From the NCBI GenBank assembly GCA_951812715.1, contig OX638323.1, positions 1 to 64,000 on the forward strand: 64,000 bases of DNA, in the 5' to 3' direction. Shown in pieces: positions 60,179-64,000 of the stretch. The notes under the pieces are model-generated. The model was not told the origin of the DNA, ran no database searches, and saw only the letters and a program-made list of their open reading frames with translations. Source of the stretch: an uncultured Pseudohongiella sp. (GTDB lineage: Bacteria > Pseudomonadota > Gammaproteobacteria > Pseudomonadales > Pseudohongiellaceae). Each line of letters opens with the position of its first letter. The first letter of the stretch is position 1. The translations under genes were made by a program, and so were the position numbers.

Positions 60179-61303
60179 CTAACGGTCGGCAATGTCCACC
60201 CAATCGGATGTAGCGGGGCCGGTATATTCGGCGCTGGGCCGAATAATTCGATTGTTGACGCGTTGCTCCTTCACATGAGCGGCCCAGCCCGTGATGCGCG
60301 ACATGACGAATATCGGCGTGAACAACTTGGTTGGTATGCCCATGAAATGGTATGCGGAGGCATGGAAGAAGTCCGCGTTGCAGAACAGTTTTTTCTCGCG
60401 CCACATAACTTCTTCACAGCGCGCGGACACCGGGTAAAGCACGGCATCGCCAACGTGCCGCGCCAGTTTCTCCGCCCAACCCTTGATGATGCCGTTGCGC
60501 GGGTCCGATTCCCGGTACACCGCGTGACCGAACCCCATGATCTTTTCCTTGCGCTCCAGCTTGGCAAGGATTCCCCGCTCAGCCTCATCGGGAGAGCGCC
60601 AGTTCTCGATCATCTCCATGGCGGCCTCGTTGGCGCCGCCATGGAGCGGTCCGCGCAAGGCGCCGATGGCGGCAGTGATGCAACTGTGCAAATCCGATAA
60701 TGTCGAAGCGACCACGCGGGCGGTAAAGGTGGAAGCGTTGAATTCGTGTTCGGCGTAAAGAATCAGGGAGGCGTTCATTACCTCGCGGAACAGTTCGATG
60801 GGCGCTGCGCCGTGCAACATGTGCAGGAAGTGGGCGCCGGTGGAATCGCTGTCAAGATCGGTTTCGATGCGCCGGCCATGGTGGCTCCAGACATACCAAT
60901 AGCAGATAATCGAAGGCAGCGCCGCCAGCAGCCGGTCCGCCACTTCGTCCTGACGGGAGAACTCGCCCTCGGGTTCGAGATTGCCGAGCATCGAACAGCC
61001 GCTCCGCATCACGTCCATCGGATGGGCGCTTGCCGGGATCCGCTCCAGCGCTTCGCGCAATGCCAATGGCAGCCCCCGCAGGCGCTTGAGTACGCCGGTA
61101 TATTCATCAAGCTCGGACTGCGTGGGCAAGCGACCTTTCAGCAACAGATAGGCGACTTCCTCGAAGCGGGCTTTTTCCGCCAGCACTTTGATGTCATGGC
61201 CGCGGTAAGTCAGGCCCGAACCGGTTCTGCCTACCGTGCAAAGCGCGGTTGCTCCCGCTACCTGTCCGCGCAATCCGGCGCCTTCAAGTGATCTGCCTGA
61301 CAT
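60179..61303 (-). CDS. prpC: 2-methylcitrate synthase
   Basis: 374 residues. Condenses propionyl-CoA with oxaloacetate. Citrate-synthase fold with LTYRGHDI, the substrate His in LHGGANEAAMEM and the second active-site His in MGFGHAVYRESDPRN; the short N-terminus (no regulatory domain) and prp context favour methylcitrate rather than citrate synthase. 33 bp after prpB. Confidence 0.94.
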   Translation of the reverse strand: MSGRSLEGAGLRGQVAGATALCTVGRTGSGLTYRGHDIKVLAEKARFEEVAYLLLKGRLPTQSELDEYTGVLKRLRGLPLALREALERIPASAHPMDVMRSGCSMLGNLEPEGEFSRQDEVADRLLAALPSIICYWYVWSHHGRRIETDLDSDSTGAHFLHMLHGAAPIELFREVMNASLILYAEHEFNASTFTARVVASTLSDLHSCITAAIGALRGPLHGGANEAAMEMIENWRSPDEAERGILAKLERKEKIMGFGHAVYRESDPRNGIIKGWAEKLARHVGDAVLYPVSARCEEVMWREKKLFCNADFFHASAYHFMGIPTKLFTPIFVMSRITGWAAHVKEQRVNNRIIRPSAEYTGPATSDWVDIADR

Positions 61304-61336
61304 TTTGCAACTCCGTATTGTTATATTCCGGGCTGG

Positions 61337-62242
61337 TCAATTCGCATCCGCGGCGCCGCTGGTTTGCTCGGCGAAAAGCCGGTCGAGTTTGCGTTCGTAG
61401 TCGTGGTAGCCGAGCACCGCATACAGTTCTTCGCGGGTCTGCATTTTGTCCAGCTCGGCGCGCTGACTTCCGTCTTGCGCCAGTGAACGGTATACCTGTT
61501 CGGCGCTCTTGCTCATGGCGCGGAATGCGCTCAGGGGATACAGCACCATCGCAACCCCGGCTTCGCGTAATTGCTCGCGGGAATACAGCGGAGTCTGGCC
61601 GAATTCGGTAATATTGGCCAGCACCGGCGCTTGCACGGCGTTGGCGAATTCGCGGTATTGCTCCAGTTCCAGCACGGCTTCGGGAAAGATTGCATCGGCG
61701 CCGGCCTCGACACAGGCCATGGCGCGTTCCAGCGCCGCGTCCAGACCTTCTACCGCGAGCGCGTCGGTGCGAGCCATGATGAGGAAGGAATCGCGTTCGC
61801 GCGCATCCGTCGCGGCCTTGATGCGATCCACCATTTCATCGCGGCTGACGATTGCCTTGTTGGGCCGATGACCGCAACGCTTTTGCTGCACCTGGTCCTC
61901 GATATGCACCGCGGCGGCGCCGGCTTTTTCGATCGCCTTGACCGCGCGCGCGATATTGAATGCGCCCCCCCAGCCGGTGTCTATATCCACCAGCAAGGGC
62001 AGGCTGCTGGCGTTACAGATTCGATCTACGTCAACGAGGACGTCGCCGAGGCTGGTTACGCCAAGATCAGGCAGACCATAGGAAGCCGCCGCGACTCCGC
62101 CGCCGGAAAGATAGATCGCCTTGTGACCGGCCGCCTCGGCCAGCATGGCGCAATAGGCATTGATCGCGCCCACGATCTGCAATGGGGAATTTTCCGCCAG
62201 CATCCGGCGTAGCCTAAACCCGGCGGACTGTTCTGCCGTCAT
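61337..62242 (-). CDS. prpB: 2-methylisocitrate lyase
   Basis: 301 residues. Splits 2-methylisocitrate into pyruvate and succinate. The active-site loop KRCGH is at residues 121-125, metal ligands around Asp86 and Asp88 in VDIDTGWGG, and [18 protein letters not shown] marks the N-terminal half. First gene of the operon; AGGAGA lies five bases before the ATG. Confidence 0.95.
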   Translation of the reverse strand: MTAEQSAGFRLRRMLAENSPLQIVGAINAYCAMLAEAAGHKAIYLSGGGVAAASYGLPDLGVTSLGDVLVDVDRICNASSLPLLVDIDTGWGGAFNIARAVKAIEKAGAAAVHIEDQVQQKRCGHRPNKAIVSRDEMVDRIKAATDARERDSFLIMARTDALAVEGLDAALERAMACVEAGADAIFPEAVLELEQYREFANAVQAPVLANITEFGQTPLYSREQLREAGVAMVLYPLSAFRAMSKSAEQVYRSLAQDGSQRAELDKMQTREELYAVLGYHDYERKLDRLFAEQTSGAADAN

Positions 62243-62632
62243 GCATGTCTCCTGATCGAATCGCTGCGTTGCCGGCGGTGCGGCCGACCCGCATGGGTGT
62301 AATTATACTGCTTTTGCGGCAGTACTTGCCCACACGGCAATGTCGCCACGCATCCCCCGCGTCTGGCAGTCAAATAATAATTGGTGGGAATCAGTGTCGG
62401 AACCAGGGATTCTACGGCAACAGATGCGGCGGCGGCGGAGCGCGGCGGGCGGATTGCCGGGGGCCGTAATATTCTTCGAAATAGGCAACAATGCGCTCTC
62501 TGACGTCCGGGTTGAAGGATCAAGTCGGACTAGTACATTGATGTGGTTCTTGAGATCGACCGTCACGCAAGAAGTGGTGAATCGCTCCTGAATCTGATTA
62601 AATTATTTGGAGCCACTCATGCGTAATCTAAC
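62243..62632. other. Divergent spacer between prpB and the glycosyltransferase gene
   Basis: No intact gene; the PrpR-type regulator often found here is missing. On the minus strand about 62425-62520 reads FNPDVRERIVAYFEEYYGPR followed by a proline run and a stop, which looks like the C-terminal relic of a lost gene. The prpB promoter must lie in the proximal part. Confidence 0.4.
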
Positions 62633-63808
62633 ATGCTCTCCATACCATCGTCCGCGAACGAAGCAGCGGTAGCCACGCGATTGCGCGCATCGCGCCAGCG
62701 TGGTTCGGTATCCGTGGTGGCGCCGGTTCTTCGCGAAGCGGCCAATATCGAACCCCTTGTTCGCGCGGTGGACGCGGCCCTTACCCCGCTCGGTTTTGAC
62801 TGGGAGTTGCTGCTGGTAGATGATGACTCGCGGGACGGCAGCGACGAGGTCGCGCGGAAGCTGGCGCCGGCATATCCTGTGCGGCTTGAGCTTCGCCGCG
62901 CCGAGCAGCGAGATCTGTCGATGTCCGTGTTGCGAGGGCTGAGATTAGCCAGGTTCGATCGTGTTGTGGTCATGGACGCGGATCTTTCACATCCGCCCGA
63001 ACGCATCCCGGATCTGCTCGAAGCCCTGAACGAAAGCGCCATGGCCCTGGGCAGCCGCTATGCTCCCGGTGGTTCGCTGGATCGGAACTGGGGCCCGTGG
63101 CGACGCCTGATTTCCAAAATCGCCACGCTGCTCGCCGCGCCGCTGACGACCTGCGCGGATCCGATGTCCGGGTTTTTCGCGGTCGACCGGAGTTTCTTGC
63201 CGGAGTTCGGTTCACTGCGCCCGCTGGGTTACAAGATTGGCCTGGAGTTAATGGTGCGCGGAAGCCTTGAGGTGAGGGAAGTACCGATCAATTTCCAGAA
63301 TCGGAGCAAGGGATCGAGCAAGTTGACCCGGGACCAGCAGTTGAGGTTTCTGCGTCATCTTTCGCGCCTGTACCGGTTCCGCTTTCCGCTGTTATCGCGG
63401 CTAGCCTGTTTCGGGTTGGTGGGAGCGAGCGGATTCGCATTGGATGTGGCCTGCTGGCAAGGCCTGCAATGGATCGGGATGGAACATCGATTGGCGAGGT
63501 TTATATCCTTCTGGCCCGCCGTCACCTGGAACTGGCGCTGGAACCGCGCGCTAACGTTCGGTGACCGTGCTCCGGCGCCGCGGGCGCGCCAATGGGCGCA
63601 ATTCATCGTCGCGAGCCAAGTGGGATTGGTTTCGAACGTAGGAGTCTATGTGGCATTGACCGGCGCTATAGCCTTCTTCGATCATTACCGTATTCTCGCG
63701 CTGATTGCCGGGGTAGTGGTGGGAATGGCGGCCAATTTCATGGTCGCTGATCGCTGGGTCTTCCACGCGGGTCGTTCAGTGGAAACTGGTACGCTTTCGA
63801 TCAAGTAG
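62633..63808 (+). CDS. Polyprenyl-phosphate glycosyltransferase fused to GtrA-like membrane domain
   Basis: 391 residues. Residues 1 to about 245 are a GT2 dolichol-phosphate-mannose-synthase-like domain (LLVDDDSRDGSDEVA, VVMDADLSHPPERIPDLLEAL with the metal-binding DAD, DPMSGFFAVDR, GYKIGLELMVRG). Residues about 260-385 hold four membrane segments of the GtrA family ending VADRWVF. It probably charges an undecaprenyl carrier with a sugar and flips or positions it for transfer to LPS, lipid A or protein. The next, truncated gene starts 29 bp downstream and may be the acceptor transferase. Confidence 0.9.
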   Translation: MLSIPSSANEAAVATRLRASRQRGSVSVVAPVLREAANIEPLVRAVDAALTPLGFDWELLLVDDDSRDGSDEVARKLAPAYPVRLELRRAEQRDLSMSVLRGLRLARFDRVVVMDADLSHPPERIPDLLEALNESAMALGSRYAPGGSLDRNWGPWRRLISKIATLLAAPLTTCADPMSGFFAVDRSFLPEFGSLRPLGYKIGLELMVRGSLEVREVPINFQNRSKGSSKLTRDQQLRFLRHLSRLYRFRFPLLSRLACFGLVGASGFALDVACWQGLQWIGMEHRLARFISFWPAVTWNWRWNRALTFGDRAPAPRARQWAQFIVASQVGLVSNVGVYVALTGAIAFFDHYRILALIAGVVVGMAANFMVADRWVFHAGRSVETGTLSIK

Positions 63809-63837
63809 TCCTGGCAGCATTGGAACTCTCGCTGATA

Positions 63838-64000
63838 ATGGGCAGCAAACGAAACAAGAGAAAAACTCGCAAAACACCCGCAACGCCTCCTTCCCGGCTG
63901 CCCGCGGCCGACCGCTGGCAGGCGCCGCCGCGGGTGCTGTTTGGCGCGGCGGCGTTGGCGGTCATGATCGTCACGGTCTATTTTACGGCGCTGACCGGCG
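63838..64000 (+). CDS. Start of a membrane protein (3' partial)
   Basis: 54 codons visible from ATG 63838: a basic N-terminus (MGSKRNKRKTRKT), then a hydrophobic helix (VLFGAAALAVMIVTVYFTAL). Position right after a GtrA-fused glycosyltransferase suggests an ArnT/GT39-like transferase, but too little is visible to tell. Confidence 0.65.
   Translation, partial: MGSKRNKRKTRKTPATPPSRLPAADRWQAPPRVLFGAAALAVMIVTVYFTALTG

Overview
This 64-kb window looks like chromosome of a gammaproteobacterium. From about 18.4 kb to 56 kb it carries the conserved gammaproteobacterial translation / envelope / recombination run (rpsB-tsf-pyrH-frr-uppS-cdsA-dxr-rseP-bamA-skp-lpxD-fabZ-lpxA-lpxB-rnhB-dnaE-accA-tilS-pyrG-kdsA-eno-ftsB-ispD-ispF-truD-pcm-nlpD-fdxA-mutS-pncC-recA-recX). 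I cannot place it to genus. Many structured dispersed repeats, decayed genes, a gene-family expansion and missing surE and rpoS fit a genome undergoing reduction and repeat spread (perhaps host-associated); that is inference.

Region 1 (1-16.35 kb) is a nested tandem array. A very large Asp-rich, probably secreted calcium-binding protein (thrombospondin-type-3-like DxDxDG modules alternating with Ig-like modules, an FG-GAP-like motif, a (GD)n linker, an Ig-like domain, a Gln/Glu heptad stretch and a C-terminal lysozyme/lytic-transglycosylase-like domain) is followed by a small gene for a single-pass membrane-anchored beta-propeller-like protein. The pair occurs twice at full length (a 6.06-kb direct repeat, almost identical at DNA level). 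Three further units hold an internally deleted remnant of the large gene plus an intact propeller gene (1.54-kb repeats). That makes five propeller paralogues with mosaic central regions. It resembles a peptidoglycan-targeting polymorphic effector locus with orphan C-terminal tails and amplified putative immunity genes; this is the main candidate new system here, but the function is unproven.

Region 2 (16.35-18.3 kb) is a graveyard: an internally deleted IS256-family element with recognisable terminal inverted repeats, and a VapBC-type locus with an intact AbrB-fold antitoxin and a PIN toxin broken by a frameshift and two nonsense codons.

Region 3 (18.3-56 kb) is the housekeeping run. It builds ribosome components and translation factors (S2 with a long repetitive tail, EF-Ts, RRF), UMP and CTP, isoprenoid precursors (Dxr, IspD, IspF, UppS), phospholipid and lipid A (CdsA, LpxD/A/B, FabZ, AccA, KdsA), the outer-membrane assembly and stress machinery (RseP, BamA, Skp), and DNA polymerase III, MutS, RecA/RecX. 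Its spacers are unusual: related leader repeats precede pyrH, frr and uppS; a three-hairpin element sits in frame inside the 5' end of lpxB; six 135-bp copies of the same element lie between accA and tilS; a diverged inverted copy with compensatory stem changes lies between lpxB and rnhB; and a MITE-like pair lies between tilS and pyrG. The recA promoter region has a clear LexA-type SOS box.

Region 4 (56-64 kb) has a DUF1015 gene, an IbpA-type small heat-shock gene with a plausible ROSE-like RNA thermometer, a divergent prpBCD methylcitrate-cycle operon for propionate use, a polyprenyl-phosphate glycosyltransferase fused to a GtrA-like domain, and the beginning of a membrane protein that runs off the window.
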